Source: Leptotrichia sp. oral taxon 498
GTDB taxonomy: Bacteria > Fusobacteriota > Fusobacteriia > Fusobacteriales > Leptotrichiaceae
Assembly (NCBI RefSeq): GCF_002240055.1
Contig: NZ_CP016753.1
Coordinates: forward strand, 1,798,001-1,862,000
Direction: 5' to 3'
Length of the DNA stretch: 64,000 nt
The position numbers and the translations under genes were made by a program. Under the pieces are notes generated by a model, which did not search any database, was not told where the DNA came from, and worked only from the letters and a program-made list of their open reading frames with translations. Within the stretch, counting starts at the first letter, position 1. Each line of letters opens with the position of its first letter. Of the stretch, positions 1 through 8,985 are shown in pieces.

Positions 1-600
1 AAAAAAGTTTTATATATTTTTGCGGGAGTAAATGGAGCAGGAAAATCAACTCTGTATAATTCTGAAAATTTAGACAATAATATAAAATACAGTACAAGAA
101 TTAATACAGATGAAATTGTTAGAAAAATCGGAGATTGGAAGAATAATTCTGATCAAATAAAAGCAGCAAAAATGGCGATAAATATAAGAAATGACTGCTT
201 AAAACATGGAAAATCATTTAATGAGGAAACAACTTTAACTGGGAAAACTATTTTAAAAACTATTGACAAGGCAAAAAAATTAGGTTATGAGTTACAATTA
301 TTCTATGTTGGAGTTAATAGTCCTGAAATAGCAAAAAAAAGAATAAAAAATAGAGTTGAAAAAGGTGGTCATAATATAGCTGATGAAATAGTTGAAAAAA
401 GATATTATGAGTCTTTAGAAAATTTAAAACAAGTGATTTTAAAATTTGATGAAATCTATTTTTATGATAATTCTGAAAAATATAAAAATATTTTTTCAGT
501 TATGAATAATAAGATTTTTTATAAGGATAAAAACTTTAATTGGTCAAAAGAAGCTATAGAAATGATTGAAAATAGAGAGAAAAATATGAAAATGCTTTGA
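1..600 (+). CDS. Zeta-toxin-like P-loop kinase, 5' end outside the window
   Basis: The reading frame is open from base 1 and ends at TGA 598-600, so the start lies just upstream. A Walker A motif, GVNGAGKST, is near the beginning. Further on come FNEETTLTG and a basic stretch containing RIKNR and EIVEKRYYESL, an arrangement typical of the zeta toxin/AAA_33 kinase family, whose studied members phosphorylate UDP-N-acetylglucosamine. Substrate and toxicity here are inferred from the family only. The next gene begins inside its stop codon, so the pair is translationally coupled or is one frame-split gene. It heads a + strand accessory region rich in toxin and immunity remnants. A generic P-loop kinase remains possible. 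Confidence 0.75.
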   Translation, partial: KKVLYIFAGVNGAGKSTLYNSENLDNNIKYSTRINTDEIVRKIGDWKNNSDQIKAAKMAINIRNDCLKHGKSFNEETTLTGKTILKTIDKAKKLGYELQLFYVGVNSPEIAKKRIKNRVEKGGHNIADEIVEKRYYESLENLKQVILKFDEIYFYDNSEKYKNIFSVMNNKIFYKDKNFNWSKEAIEMIENREKNMKML

Positions 601-887
601 GAGAACAAAAAAGATTAATTGATCAAAGAAAGGAAAATGTAAAGGATATGCTTATGAATGTTCCAAGAGTAAATCCAGATTATGGAAAAGATATGGATAA
701 GGATTTGTTTAATGCAAGGGATAATGCCTTAACAGAACAGTTGAACAAAGATTTTCCAAGAAATAATCCATATAGGAATATCAATCCTGATGAAGGTTTA
801 AATATGCCAAAACCTCAAATAAATAGAGAAAAATCTCAAAATATAAATGAACAGTTAAAGAAATTGAGAGAAAGAGTAGGTAATTAA
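597..887 (+). CDS. Small charged hypothetical protein overlapping the zeta-like kinase
   Basis: A 96-residue frame starts with TTG at 597, overlapping the kinase stop as TTGA. The first 25 residues are a charged helix that reads naturally as a continuation of the kinase C-terminus; the rest is rich in Asn, Pro and Asp and looks unstructured. I do not recognise a family. It may be a partner (antitoxin-like) made by translational coupling, or the displaced tail of the kinase after a one-base frameshift near 595-598. No strong ribosome binding site precedes the TTG. The next gene follows one base after its stop. Confidence 0.5.
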   Translation: MREQKRLIDQRKENVKDMLMNVPRVNPDYGKDMDKDLFNARDNALTEQLNKDFPRNNPYRNINPDEGLNMPKPQINREKSQNINEQLKKLRERVGN

Positions 888-888
888 G

Positions 889-1452
889 ATGAAAATATTA
901 AGATTGTTGATATTATGTTTATTAAGTATTTTCTGTTTAAATTCCTGTCTTGCAACAGCTGCAATCATAGGTTCAATGCAGGGGGATGGTTTATTACCTC
1001 CTCCTAAACCTGAAAGTCCTTATTATTATGGTAATAATAAGAAATTAAATACCTTGCTTCTTACTGAAAATAAAAAAAAGATAGAGATTGGAAATAGTAA
1101 TGTACAAATTTCTATACCTAAAGGATTATGGTTAAAGAACAGTGATAGCAGTCTTATTAATGAAACATTGAGTAAAAAAAAATCATTTGAATTATCTGGT
1201 TATTATCTAGGAAAATCAATTATATTGCCAATCAATATTTATAATGAAAATTTTGAAGAATTTGCAAAAAAAGAGAATTTAGTTAAAATAAATGAAAATA
1301 CATACTCTAACAAATTTGAAGACAAGAGTAAGAAAATTAAATTGTATCAAATTATAAAAAAAATTGATGATAATGCTTTTGCCGTTATAAATTTTGATGA
1401 CGTGAATGATAAATCTAAAAATTTCTTTTTAGAGTTGATGAAAGATTGGTAA
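889..1452 (+). CDS. Predicted lipoprotein, hypothetical
   Basis: This 187-residue protein starts with a short basic N-terminus, a hydrophobic core and a lipobox-like LNSC at about residues 17-20, so it is predicted to be lipidated at that Cys and exported. The mature part has a Pro-rich linker (PPPKPESP) followed by a soluble Lys-rich domain. No family is recognised. It begins one base after the preceding stop and is likely co-transcribed with the zeta-like gene. After it comes about 480 bases with no intact gene. Confidence 0.6.
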   Translation: MKILRLLILCLLSIFCLNSCLATAAIIGSMQGDGLLPPPKPESPYYYGNNKKLNTLLLTENKKKIEIGNSNVQISIPKGLWLKNSDSSLINETLSKKKSFELSGYYLGKSIILPINIYNENFEEFAKKENLVKINENTYSNKFEDKSKKIKLYQIIKKIDDNAFAVINFDDVNDKSKNFFLELMKDW

Positions 1453-1935
1453 AAAGTTTTAGATAAAAAATTGAAATAAAAAAATTATTATTAGGAATAA
1501 TGATTACAATGTGTTGCTTAAATGTAATTGTTAAAAATAATGAAGTAATTAAGTTAAAAAGACAGGGATTATTTTTTTGTATCACATATAATTTGGATAT
1601 TTAAAACAACTTTTCACCCAATAAATTTTATAAGTAAAAAAAGATGAAACAATATTGATAAGAGTGTCCAGAATTTTGTATAAACACAAAATATAATATA
1701 TGGTAGAGTGTGTAAAAATTTTTGTACAAATTCAGAATCGAAGTCAAGGCAGTCTCTTTTAGATTTCCATCAATACTCTCCAGTCCATACTCCCAAATTA
1801 ATTCTCAAAATATTTCAAATCCTCAAATTTAAAAAGAAAGCGTCACAGTGAGTTCAAACGACTTTATTTTAAATATCAAGTTATGGTATAATTAATATAT
1901 TGAAATTCAAAGAAAATAAAAGAGGGAGTGATTTT
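1453..1935 (+). other. Gene-free stretch with decayed fragments
   Basis: No intact gene is seen. Codons 1476-1604 read as a short signal-peptide-like frame (KKLLLGIMITMCC) whose first codon is ATA where ATG would be expected, suggesting a decayed small exported-protein gene. IS-end-like sequences occupy 1662-1730. A probable -10 hexamer and a GGGAGTG ribosome binding site (1924-1930) lie just before the next gene. Confidence 0.4.
1662..1730. repeat. Two IS-end-like repeats in direct orientation
   Basis: GAGTGTCCAGAATTTTGTAT begins at 1662 and GAGTGTGTAAAAATTTTTGT at 1706. The first resembles the left end and the second the inverted right end of the element at 4492-4581. Here they lie in the same orientation, so this is a scrambled or nested remnant rather than one intact small element. 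No transposase frame is visible. An IS256-type origin is my guess. Confidence 0.45.
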
Positions 1936-3600
1936 ATGAGAAAAAAAGCTGTTCCTGTGGGGATTGAAGATTTTAAAGAGTTGATACAAGATGAATATTA
2001 TTATGCAGATAAAACTTTATTAATAGACGAAATGTTAATGAATAAATCGAAAGTTACATTATTTACAAGACCACGAAGATTTGGAAAAACATTGAATATG
2101 TCGATGTTAAGATATTTTTTTGATGTAAAAGATAAAGAAGAAAATAAAAAGCTTTTTGAAAATTTAAAAATATATGATAGTGAATACATGGTTGAACAAG
2201 GGAAATATCCTGTAATTTTCATTTCAATGAAAGATTTGAAAGGAAATAGCTGGGAAGAAAATTTTATATTGATAAAAAAACATATAAAAAACTTATACAT
2301 GGAATTTTATGATTTAAAGGATAAATTGAATCCTATTTTTAAAAATGATTTTGAAAAGATAGTTATGGAAAAAGAAGATGCTGACTGGATTTATTCTCTT
2401 AAAAACTTATCAAATTATTTGTATGAATATTATGGAAAAAGTGTAATAATTTTAATAGATGAATACGATGCTCCAATAATAAATGCTTTTGATAAAGGAT
2501 ATTACAATGAAGCAATAAATTTTTTTCAAACATTTTACAGCTCAGCGTTAAAGACTAATAATTCCTTGAAATATGGTGTTTTAACAGGGATAACAAGGAT
2601 TATAAAGGAAGGAATATTCTCTGGTTTAAATAATTTAAAAGTAGATACAATATTGAATAAAAAATATTCAGAATATTTTGGACTTCTTGAAGGTGAGGTA
2701 ATTGAAATGCTTGATTACTTTGGAATGAAATACAAAATTGAAGAAGTTAAAGAATGGTATAATGGATATTTATTTGGAGAAAGTGAAGTGTACAATCCGT
2801 GGTCTATTGTAAATTATATTGACAATGGAGAAATCAAGGCATATTGGGCAAATGTTTCGGGGAATACGCTTCTAGAGAATATGCTTGATCATGCTGGGGA
2901 AAGTGTTTATGATGACTTAAAACGGTTTACTGATGGAGAAAGTATTGAAAAATATATTTCGGATGGAACTACGATAAATAGTCTTTTAAGTAACGACGAT
3001 GAGATATGGCAATTACTCTTATATAGTGGGTACTTAACAAAAGATGAAAAGCAGAAGGAAATAGATGTAACTTCAGAATATACAGATGTTTACAACTTGA
3101 GAATTCCAAATAAGGAAATACGGAAATATTTTGGGAATATGTTCTTGAACAGATTTTTTGGAACAGAAGTGAAAACAAATATTTTGATAAAAGCGCTTGA
3201 AAATGGAGATATTAAGAAATTTGAAAAGACATTGGGAGAAATAATGATAAATATGCTGAGTCATTTTGACTTGGACAAGGAAATGGAAAAGATTTATCAG
3301 GTGTTTATGATAGGGCTTGTTGGATTTTTAATGGGGAAATATGAGATTATTTCAAATGATGAAAGCGTATATGGAAGATATGACCTTGCGATGATTCCAA
3401 TAAAAAGTAATGAGAAGGCGTATCTTATGGAATTTAAAATATCGAAGACAAAAAAGGGGATGGAAGAGAGGGCACAGAAGGCGTTGAAGCAGATTGATGA
3501 GAAGAAATATGATACTAAACTAAAGGCAAGAGGGATAAAGAATATTTTGAAGATTGGGATTGCGTTTTATGGGAAAGAAGTGAAGGTTGTCTATAAATAG
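1936..3600 (+). CDS. AAA-ATPase-like protein with C-terminal PD-(D/E)XK nuclease-fold domain (copy 1)
   Basis: This 554-residue protein matches the 'AAA-ATPase-like plus DUF1703/PDDEXK_9' architecture common in Fusobacteria and Bacteroidetes. The N-terminal GIEDFKELI and FTRPRRFGKTLN (P-loop around residues 44-55) are hallmarks, LIDEYDAPI is the Walker B-like segment, and the C-terminal YGRYDLAMIP followed by YLMEFKIS supplies the nuclease-fold D...ExK residues. The ATG at 1936 is chosen because GGGAGTG lies 5 bases before it; an upstream TTG at 1900 lacks a site. The cellular role of the family is not established; a mobile or defence role is suspected. A second member lies at 47894-49543. 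Confidence 0.85.
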   Translation: MRKKAVPVGIEDFKELIQDEYYYADKTLLIDEMLMNKSKVTLFTRPRRFGKTLNMSMLRYFFDVKDKEENKKLFENLKIYDSEYMVEQGKYPVIFISMKDLKGNSWEENFILIKKHIKNLYMEFYDLKDKLNPIFKNDFEKIVMEKEDADWIYSLKNLSNYLYEYYGKSVIILIDEYDAPIINAFDKGYYNEAINFFQTFYSSALKTNNSLKYGVLTGITRIIKEGIFSGLNNLKVDTILNKKYSEYFGLLEGEVIEMLDYFGMKYKIEEVKEWYNGYLFGESEVYNPWSIVNYIDNGEIKAYWANVSGNTLLENMLDHAGESVYDDLKRFTDGESIEKYISDGTTINSLLSNDDEIWQLLLYSGYLTKDEKQKEIDVTSEYTDVYNLRIPNKEIRKYFGNMFLNRFFGTEVKTNILIKALENGDIKKFEKTLGEIMINMLSHFDLDKEMEKIYQVFMIGLVGFLMGKYEIISNDESVYGRYDLAMIPIKSNEKAYLMEFKISKTKKGMEERAQKALKQIDEKKYDTKLKARGIKNILKIGIAFYGKEVKVVYK

Positions 3601-4020
3601 AGGTTTAAAGCAAGGACAACGATGAAACCGTCAAATGATAATGCAATAATGACTTGCAACAATGTGAACAATGTTACTTATCAAGGAACACAGGCTCAAG
3701 GTGGAACAATGTTGCCAATATTCAAAAAGAAGCCGTAGAACTAAAAAACAGTTATAGTTCTAAAAATTCTAGTCTTGGAATGAAATTAAGTGCTGGAATA
3801 GGTTCAAAAGGTAGTGTAAAATCAAACGGAATAAGTGGAAATGTCTCTCAGAGCAACGGAAATCTTAATACAGAAAACACTAACTATCAAAATGGAAATT
3901 TTTATGAAGTACATACATGACAATACAGGTTCGATGACGCTTACTGGATTTAATCAGGAAGGCAGAAAAGTAACTGGAAACATCGAAAAATTAGTTGTAG
4001 AAAGTAAGCGAAGAATTTAA
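3601..4020 (+). pseudogene. Frameshifted fragment of a CdiA/FhaB-type exoprotein
   Basis: Three frames must be joined to read a hemagglutinin-like segment. NNVTYQGTQAQGGT is in the frame beginning at 3661, then LKNSYSSKNSSLG and SNGNLNTENTNYQNGNFYE are in the frame of 3654-3920, then MTLTGFNQEGRKVTGNIEKL is in the frame ending at 4020. This Asn/Ser/Gly-rich pattern with GFNQEG..VTGNI is typical of FHA-repeat regions of two-partner-secreted contact-dependent inhibition proteins in this group. At least two frameshifts and the lack of a signal sequence, secretion domain or toxin domain show it is a dead internal piece. An immunity-like gene follows, as expected beside a cdiA remnant. Confidence 0.75.
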
Positions 4021-4044
4021 ATTATACAATGAGGAAAGTCAATA

Positions 4045-4482
4045 ATGAATAAAAGTTATATAGGAACATATGGAGTATTAAAAAATAACTCTCCTTCTCC
4101 AGACAAGACTATACATTCTAATGATATTTTTAAATATGAAAATTTTAATAAAAATTTTGGTTATCCACTGTCAATTTTATGGGGAACGATATTAGAATGT
4201 AAAACTGAAGAAATAGATTATGTAGGTATAAAAATGCTTGGAAGTAAAAATCAAGAAGTAATTAGAATAAGAAAGGAATTTTATGAAATAATAAAATGTC
4301 CACGATTTAATATAGGTGACAAAGTTAAATTAATTAAATATCCTGATAAAAAAGCAACTGTTAAAAAAATTTGTTGGCATAATAAAGATAAAAGAATTTA
4401 TTATCTTCTTAATGTCAAAAATGATAAGAGAAAAAGTACAAGCAGATATTACGAGGATGAAAATAAGTTTGAAAAAATATAA
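4045..4482 (+). CDS. Candidate orphan immunity protein (DUF6960-like)
   Basis: This 145-residue soluble protein has an N-terminal YIGTYGVLKN and IHSNDIFKYENF, a central RFNIGDKVKLI, and a C-terminal stretch with KICWHNKDKRIYYLLNV and SSRYYE-like residues. The order 'YG...IH.DD...F.IGDKV....WH.KD...YYL' recalls small beta-rich proteins annotated as DUF6960 that accompany polymorphic toxins; this is a memory match, not a search. It lies 24 bases after the exoprotein fragment, with a GAGGAAAG ribosome binding site. The cognate toxin domain is missing, so it would be an orphan that may protect against toxins of neighbouring cells. Confidence 0.55.
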   Translation: MNKSYIGTYGVLKNNSPSPDKTIHSNDIFKYENFNKNFGYPLSILWGTILECKTEEIDYVGIKMLGSKNQEVIRIRKEFYEIIKCPRFNIGDKVKLIKYPDKKATVKKICWHNKDKRIYYLLNVKNDKRKSTSRYYEDENKFEKI

Positions 4483-4491
4483 GTAAAATAA

Positions 4492-4581
4492 GGGATAGTC
4501 CAAAATTTTGTGTAAACTAATAGAAAATCTAGTAAATTCAGCACTTCGCTATTCTATTTACACAAAAATTTTTATACTCTC
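4492..4581. mobile_element. 90-base MITE-like element with imperfect terminal inverted repeats
   Basis: The left end GGGATAGTCCAAAATTTTGT (from 4492, running to about 4516) and the right end (4557-4581) are imperfect inverted repeats; by hand about 18 of 25 positions match, and the inner TTTTGTGTAAA is exact. Only about 40 bases separate them, so there is no room for a transposase. Related ends occur at 1662-1730. This fits a miniature, non-autonomous element or the collapsed ends of an IS. No target-site duplication could be assigned. Confidence 0.55.
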
Positions 4582-4638
4582 AATATGAAAAAATGGAATC
4601 TTCTTATAAATAGAGGTTTAAGTAAAGGTGGAAAATAA

Positions 4639-5622
4639 ATGGAGATAAAAAAAATAAAAGAAAATTTTTTTGAAAATTTAAAAATGAATAAATATGATTT
4701 GTTAGTAAATGTAATTAATGAAATAGGTAATTTTCCATATATAATGTCAGATATATATTTGAATAATGAAAAAATAAGAAGTGGAGAATATCAAGGATTA
4801 GGTATAAATATCGGGTGGAATGATGAAGATGAGACAGCATTGTATATTTTTGAATATGAAAATGAAATAGAAGATATAGAAAGGATATATTATACTTATG
4901 AAGAGATGTTATGTTATCTTTTAATGTATCACTTGCAACATATGAATGAATATTCTGATATGATAGCTTTTGTAGAACAGGAGTTTTTAAATTATATTAA
5001 TCATGTAGATGAATCAAAAAAATATAAAATAAATATGGATTTAAATAGTATATTTGAAAGAGACAGGTTAAGAAATTTTTTAATCAATTATACTAAAAAA
5101 GAAAATCAATATAATATTGGAGTTATAAATTTCTATGAGAAATATATAAAATATTCAGACATAAACATATTAAAGAGATTTCTATCATATTTACTAGGAA
5201 AAGATATATTAAAAGAGTTTTTGTCTAATCCCCAAAAAAAATTTGGAATAAATCTAAAAAATTATTTTATTGATGACGGTTATAATGAAATTTATAAATT
5301 GATTATAGATAAATTAAGTATAAGTATTGAATATTACTGTAGAGGAATGGAATCTAATGGTAATTTGTTAGTTGGAGAACATGGAATATTTTATGGAGAT
5401 AGAAAAAGTTCTGATAAGTATATCAGTGATTTCATAACAAAGGAAGAAGCAGAAATATTAATTTCAAAAAAATATAAAAATGAAAGAGAAAAGGAAAATA
5501 TAGAAATAATTTCTAAAAAAGACTTTTTGAAAGAACTCGAGATTATTGTTAATGCTTATAAAAATATTTATAATGATAACGAAGTTCAAGAAATGTTTGA
5601 AAACTTTAAAGAAAATTTTTAA
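4639..5622 (+). CDS. Hypothetical protein, possible immunity or accessory protein
   Basis: This 327-residue, strongly acidic and Lys/Asn-rich protein has no signal peptide or membrane segment and is not assigned to a family. The N-terminal third (YQGLGINIGW, YYTYEEMLCYLLMYHL) is compact and alpha/beta in character; the rest is Tyr- and Ile-rich. It starts at ATG 4639 with AAAGGTGG upstream. Its place between an exoprotein fragment and a membrane protein, all on one strand, suggests a polymorphic-toxin accessory region, but there is no direct functional evidence. Confidence 0.5.
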   Translation: MEIKKIKENFFENLKMNKYDLLVNVINEIGNFPYIMSDIYLNNEKIRSGEYQGLGINIGWNDEDETALYIFEYENEIEDIERIYYTYEEMLCYLLMYHLQHMNEYSDMIAFVEQEFLNYINHVDESKKYKINMDLNSIFERDRLRNFLINYTKKENQYNIGVINFYEKYIKYSDINILKRFLSYLLGKDILKEFLSNPQKKFGINLKNYFIDDGYNEIYKLIIDKLSISIEYYCRGMESNGNLLVGEHGIFYGDRKSSDKYISDFITKEEAEILISKKYKNEREKENIEIISKKDFLKELEIIVNAYKNIYNDNEVQEMFENFKENF

Positions 5623-5748
5623 ATGAGAGAACGTTCATAATAAGGAAAAAAATAAAAGAAGTAGAAAAAACAATGCATTTATACTAAGATGAATTAATGG
5701 AAGAACTGTCAGAAAAAGTTTAAAATTCAAATAGAAGGAGAAATTGAG

Positions 5749-6354
5749 ATGTGTAAGAAAAAAATATTACTTTGTATTTTAATAATAATCTTTATAGTAT
5801 TCTATATAAAATTTAAATTTTTTCCTTTTTTTATCGCTATTTTTATAATATATATAATGAATGATGGTTTTTATTTGAAAAATTTAGATTTCAAAATAAT
5901 TAATTTAAAAGAAATATTTCTTTTAAAAAATTTAGAAAAAATAATGATTCTTATATTTTATTTATTTATTGGGATATATTTTCTTTATTATACTTCAGTA
6001 GTGTTATCATACTATAAAGAAGTTTCTATTTTTAGGAATAAAATAAAAAATTCAAAAATTTATTACTCAGAAAATGGCAAGAAAATTGTATATTCTAAAG
6101 ATTTAAAAAATATTTTCCTAAAGGAGTTAAATTTTTCAAATATTTTTAAAAAAACCTATCCTTATGATATTTCTTTTGATGAAAAATATTATTTTTACAA
6201 TGATAAAAATGAAAAAATTGTATTCTATAATAATAATTGTGAAAGCTGGGATACAATTTTTAAGTTTCGTGGTTATCAAGATCATGTAAATATTAAAGTA
6301 AGAGATCATAATATATGTCAAAAAATTATTAAAGAAATAAGTGATAGTAAATGA
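5749..6354 (+). CDS. Hypothetical membrane protein
   Basis: This 201-residue protein has hydrophobic segments at about residues 5-37 (two closely spaced helices) and 63-88, then a soluble Lys/Asn/Tyr-rich C-terminal half. AGAAGGAG (5735-5742) gives a good ribosome binding site for ATG 5749. No family is recognised. As the last gene of the accessory run it could be a membrane-anchored immunity protein; that is inference from context only. The preceding 126-base gap contains a broken end of another frame (MEELSEKV, stop at about 5720). Confidence 0.5.
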   Translation: MCKKKILLCILIIIFIVFYIKFKFFPFFIAIFIIYIMNDGFYLKNLDFKIINLKEIFLLKNLEKIMILIFYLFIGIYFLYYTSVVLSYYKEVSIFRNKIKNSKIYYSENGKKIVYSKDLKNIFLKELNFSNIFKKTYPYDISFDEKYYFYNDKNEKIVFYNNNCESWDTIFKFRGYQDHVNIKVRDHNICQKIIKEISDSK

Positions 6355-6566
6355 GATATCCATAGACTGTATTTTTTTCTTCTAAATTAAATTGCTTTTC
6401 AAATTCAAAGTATCGTTTTTTAAAGTTAGTTCTTCTAAAAAATTAATTATTGGATAGAACTTATTTTTATATATTCTATAAAGATAAGATTAATGATTAA
6501 ATTTTTTAGATTTTAAATTACTTTATACATAAAAACCCAATAAATTTGGAATTTACACAATAGTTG

Positions 6567-6595
6567 TTGCACAATAACTTATTTTATTATATAAT
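6567..6595 (+). promoter_or_regulatory. Predicted promoter of gltX
   Basis: TTGCAC (6567-6572), a 17-base spacer and TATAAT (6590-6595) form a good sigma-70-type promoter 41 bases before the gltX start. No T-box-like leader fits in this short interval. Confidence 0.7.
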
Positions 6596-6636
6596 ATAAA
6601 AAGAATAACAAAATAGATAGGAGAAAAAAGAAAAAA

Positions 6637-8157
6637 ATGTCAAATAGTGATAACAAAAGAGTGAGAGTTAGGATAGCACCGTCTCCGACTGGAGATCCAC
6701 ATGTGGGAACTGCTTACATTGGGCTTTTTAATTATGTATTTGCAAAACATAATGGTGGAGATTTTTTATTGAGAATTGAAGATACGGATAGAACAAGATT
6801 TTCTGAAGATTCGGAACAACAAATTTTTGATGCGATGAAGTGGCTTGGGCTTAATTATGATGAAGGTCCAGATGTTGGTGGGGATAGAGGTCCTTATAGA
6901 CAATCAGAAAGATTTGAAATATATAAAGAATATGCTGAAAAATTGGTGGAAAAAGGTGAAGCGTATTACTGTTTCTGTACACCAGATAGATTGCAAAAAT
7001 TGAGAGAAAGACAAGTGGCGATGAAACAAGCACCTGGATATGACGGTCATTGTAGAAACTTGTCGAAAGAAGAAGTTGAAGCAAAATTAGCGGCTGGTGA
7101 ACCTTATGTTATTAGACTTAAAATGCCTTATGAAGGAGAAACTATTGTAAATGATGGTTTAAGAGGAGAAATTAGATTTGAGAATAGTAAAATTGATGAC
7201 CAAGTATTGTTAAAATCTGATGGATTCCCTACTTATCATTTGGCAAATATTGTGGATGACCATTTGATGGGAATTACACATGTTATAAGAGCAGAAGAAT
7301 GGATTTCATCTACGCCTAAACATATTCAATTGTACAAAGCGTTTGGTTGGGATGAGCCAAAATGGTATCACATGCCACTTTTGAGAAATGCGGATAAAAC
7401 TAAAATTTCTAAAAGAAAAAATCCAGTTTCATTGAACTATTACAGAGAAGAAGGTTATTTGAAGGAAGGACTTTTAAATTTCTTGGCTTTAATGGGATGG
7501 AGCTTTGGAGAAAATAAAGAAATTTTTACAATTGAAGAAATGATTGAAAACTTTTCATTTGATAAAATCTCGCTTGGAGGGCCTGTGTTTGACTTGGTTA
7601 AATTAGGTTGGGTAAATAATCATCATATGAGATTGAAAGATTTAGATGAATTGACCAAATTAGCAATTCCGTATTTTGTGAAAGCTGGATATTATGCTGA
7701 TGAAAACTTATCAGACGAAGATTATAAAAAACTGAGAAGAATCGTGGAAATTACGAGAGAAGGTTCACATACATTAAAAGAGTTGCCAATGAATTCTTCA
7801 ATTTATTTTGAAGATGAATTCGAGCTTCCAGTTATTGAAGAAGGAATGAATAGTAAAGCTAGAAAATCGGTAAAAAAATTGAGAGATTCACTAGAAACTG
7901 AAACTGGGAAAAAAGCAATTAATTTGTTTATTGAAAAAATTGATGCTTTAAATGAAGAAATTTCAGAAGATGAAGCAAAACAAGTTTTACATGAATTACA
8001 AGATGAAATTGGAGAAGGACCTGGAGCTGTGTTAATGCCGCTTAGAGCAGTTGTTACGGGAAAAGCTAGAGGGGCTGATTTATATACAGTAATTGCAGCA
8101 ATTGGGAAAGAGAGAACTTTGAAGAGAGTGCAAAATACTTTAGAAAAAATTAAATAG
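6637..8157 (+). CDS. gltX: Glutamyl-tRNA synthetase
   Basis: The enzyme charges tRNA-Glu with glutamate in the cytoplasm. The class I signature appears as [14 protein letters not shown] (HIGH-like, HVGT) at about residues 14-27 and KMSKS appears as KISKRKNP in the middle; [11 protein letters not shown] is also diagnostic. Length (506 residues) is normal for a bacterial GltRS. AGGAG at 6621-6625 precedes ATG 6637. It is a single-gene unit with its own promoter and a hairpin terminator, flanked by accessory genes upstream. It could be a non-discriminating enzyme, which cannot be told from the sequence alone. Confidence 0.97.
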   Translation: MSNSDNKRVRVRIAPSPTGDPHVGTAYIGLFNYVFAKHNGGDFLLRIEDTDRTRFSEDSEQQIFDAMKWLGLNYDEGPDVGGDRGPYRQSERFEIYKEYAEKLVEKGEAYYCFCTPDRLQKLRERQVAMKQAPGYDGHCRNLSKEEVEAKLAAGEPYVIRLKMPYEGETIVNDGLRGEIRFENSKIDDQVLLKSDGFPTYHLANIVDDHLMGITHVIRAEEWISSTPKHIQLYKAFGWDEPKWYHMPLLRNADKTKISKRKNPVSLNYYREEGYLKEGLLNFLALMGWSFGENKEIFTIEEMIENFSFDKISLGGPVFDLVKLGWVNNHHMRLKDLDELTKLAIPYFVKAGYYADENLSDEDYKKLRRIVEITREGSHTLKELPMNSSIYFEDEFELPVIEEGMNSKARKSVKKLRDSLETETGKKAINLFIEKIDALNEEISEDEAKQVLHELQDEIGEGPGAVLMPLRAVVTGKARGADLYTVIAAIGKERTLKRVQNTLEKIK

Positions 8158-8197
8158 TTTTTTGGAAAATTATTAAAATTAGAAAAATTTAGAATAT

Positions 8198-8239
8198 AAA
8201 AAAAGGAATTTGAGATATTGGTCTTGGATTTCTTTTTTT
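8198..8239 (+). terminator. Rho-independent terminator of gltX
   Basis: The left arm, starting with seven A residues (8198-8216), pairs with 8221-8239 over 19 positions with a few G-T pairs. The loop is 4 bases and the right arm ends in a run of seven T. Confidence 0.75.
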
Positions 8240-8271
8240 ATTTTAGAACAATTGAAAAGATTATGTTTTAT

Positions 8272-8300
8272 TTGGATTTTTACTTTTTATGCGGTATACT
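8272..8300 (+). promoter_or_regulatory. Predicted promoter of the exported-protein gene
   Basis: TTGGAT (8272-8277), a 17-base spacer and TATACT (8295-8300) stand 43 bases before ATG 8344, which has its own AGGAGTG site. Confidence 0.6.
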
Positions 8301-8343
8301 TATGTTGAATTAATTTTAAAAATTATTTATTAGGAGTGATAAA

Positions 8344-8838
8344 ATGAAAAAATTCTTATTATTTATGATGATGTTATTTTCAGTGACTGTATTTGCAGAA
8401 AGTGTTAATGCAAAAGTTACAAATAAAATCAATTTTGGGATTTCTCCAAAAGAATTGAAAAATATTATAAAAAGTGAGCCGTTGTCAGATTCGCACGATG
8501 ATGGAAATTATGCTGTCTACTATTATGAAAATATAGAAGATTCATTAGGCATAAAAAGGCAATTAAATAGCTTTGCTTTTTCTGAAAATAAATTATTTTC
8601 AGCAGTTTTTGATTCGGTTACGACGGATGAGGAACATATGAAAATAATCGAAGATTATAAAAAGAATGCGAGTAAAGTTTTAAAAGAGAAATTGAATGTA
8701 AAAGAGTACAAAGGAGCATTAATATTGTATAATTCAAAAAAAATAATTGAGATATATAGAATGTTAGATCATACTTTTATAAGTGTTTATCTCTACGCTC
8801 CTGAAAACTTAAAAGATATTTTGAAGAATTATGAATAA
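8344..8838 (+). CDS. Exported protein of unknown function
   Basis: This 164-residue protein starts with a clear signal peptide (MKKFLLFMMMLFSVTVFAES), likely cleaved after VFA at about residue 18. The mature part is soluble with alternating short strands and Lys-rich helices; no family is recognised. AGGAGTGAT places the ATG. It is monocistronic, with its own promoter and a strong terminator, and lies between gltX and the six-gene operon. Confidence 0.7.
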   Translation: MKKFLLFMMMLFSVTVFAESVNAKVTNKINFGISPKELKNIIKSEPLSDSHDDGNYAVYYYENIEDSLGIKRQLNSFAFSENKLFSAVFDSVTTDEEHMKIIEDYKKNASKVLKEKLNVKEYKGALILYNSKKIIEIYRMLDHTFISVYLYAPENLKDILKNYE

Positions 8839-8862
8839 ATTTTTTCAAGTTTGTTATAAAAT

Positions 8863-8903
8863 AAAAAACTGTATTTGAATTAATTTTCATTTACAGTTTT
8901 TTT
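8863..8903 (+). terminator. Rho-independent terminator
   Basis: AAAAAACTGTA (8863-8873) pairs with TACAGTTTTTT ending near 8902, with a partly paired inner section and a T-run at the end. It follows the exported-protein gene. Confidence 0.8.
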
Positions 8904-8924
8904 ATGCAAATTTTAGAATTAAAA

Positions 8925-8953
8925 TAGTTTTTTTTAATTTTGTATGATATAAT
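8925..8953 (+). promoter_or_regulatory. Possible promoter of the six-gene operon
   Basis: A perfect TATAAT at 8948-8953 lies 32 bases before the operon's first ATG. The -35 region (TAGTTT, 8925-8930, 17-base spacing) is poor, so the promoter may need an activator or be weak. Confidence 0.45.
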
Positions 8954-8985
8954 AATAATAAAATAAATTTAGAAAGGAAGTTAAG

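Larger units (their letters stand above)
3592..4621. repeat. 17-base direct repeats bracketing the CDI remnant
   Basis: TATAAATAGAGGTTTAA occurs at 3592-3608, spanning the stop codon of the AAA-ATPase gene, and again at 4605-4621, before the next immunity-like gene. The interval between them holds the exoprotein fragment, an immunity-like gene and the IS-end element. The second copy may be the leftover 3' end of a related gene, or the junction where a cassette recombined in. Confidence 0.6.

Noticed and set aside
1738-1870. Coding remnant of a transposase on the minus strand
   Set aside because: Short fragments can be read but carry stops, and no recognisable transposase motif was found; kept only as IS-end remnants.
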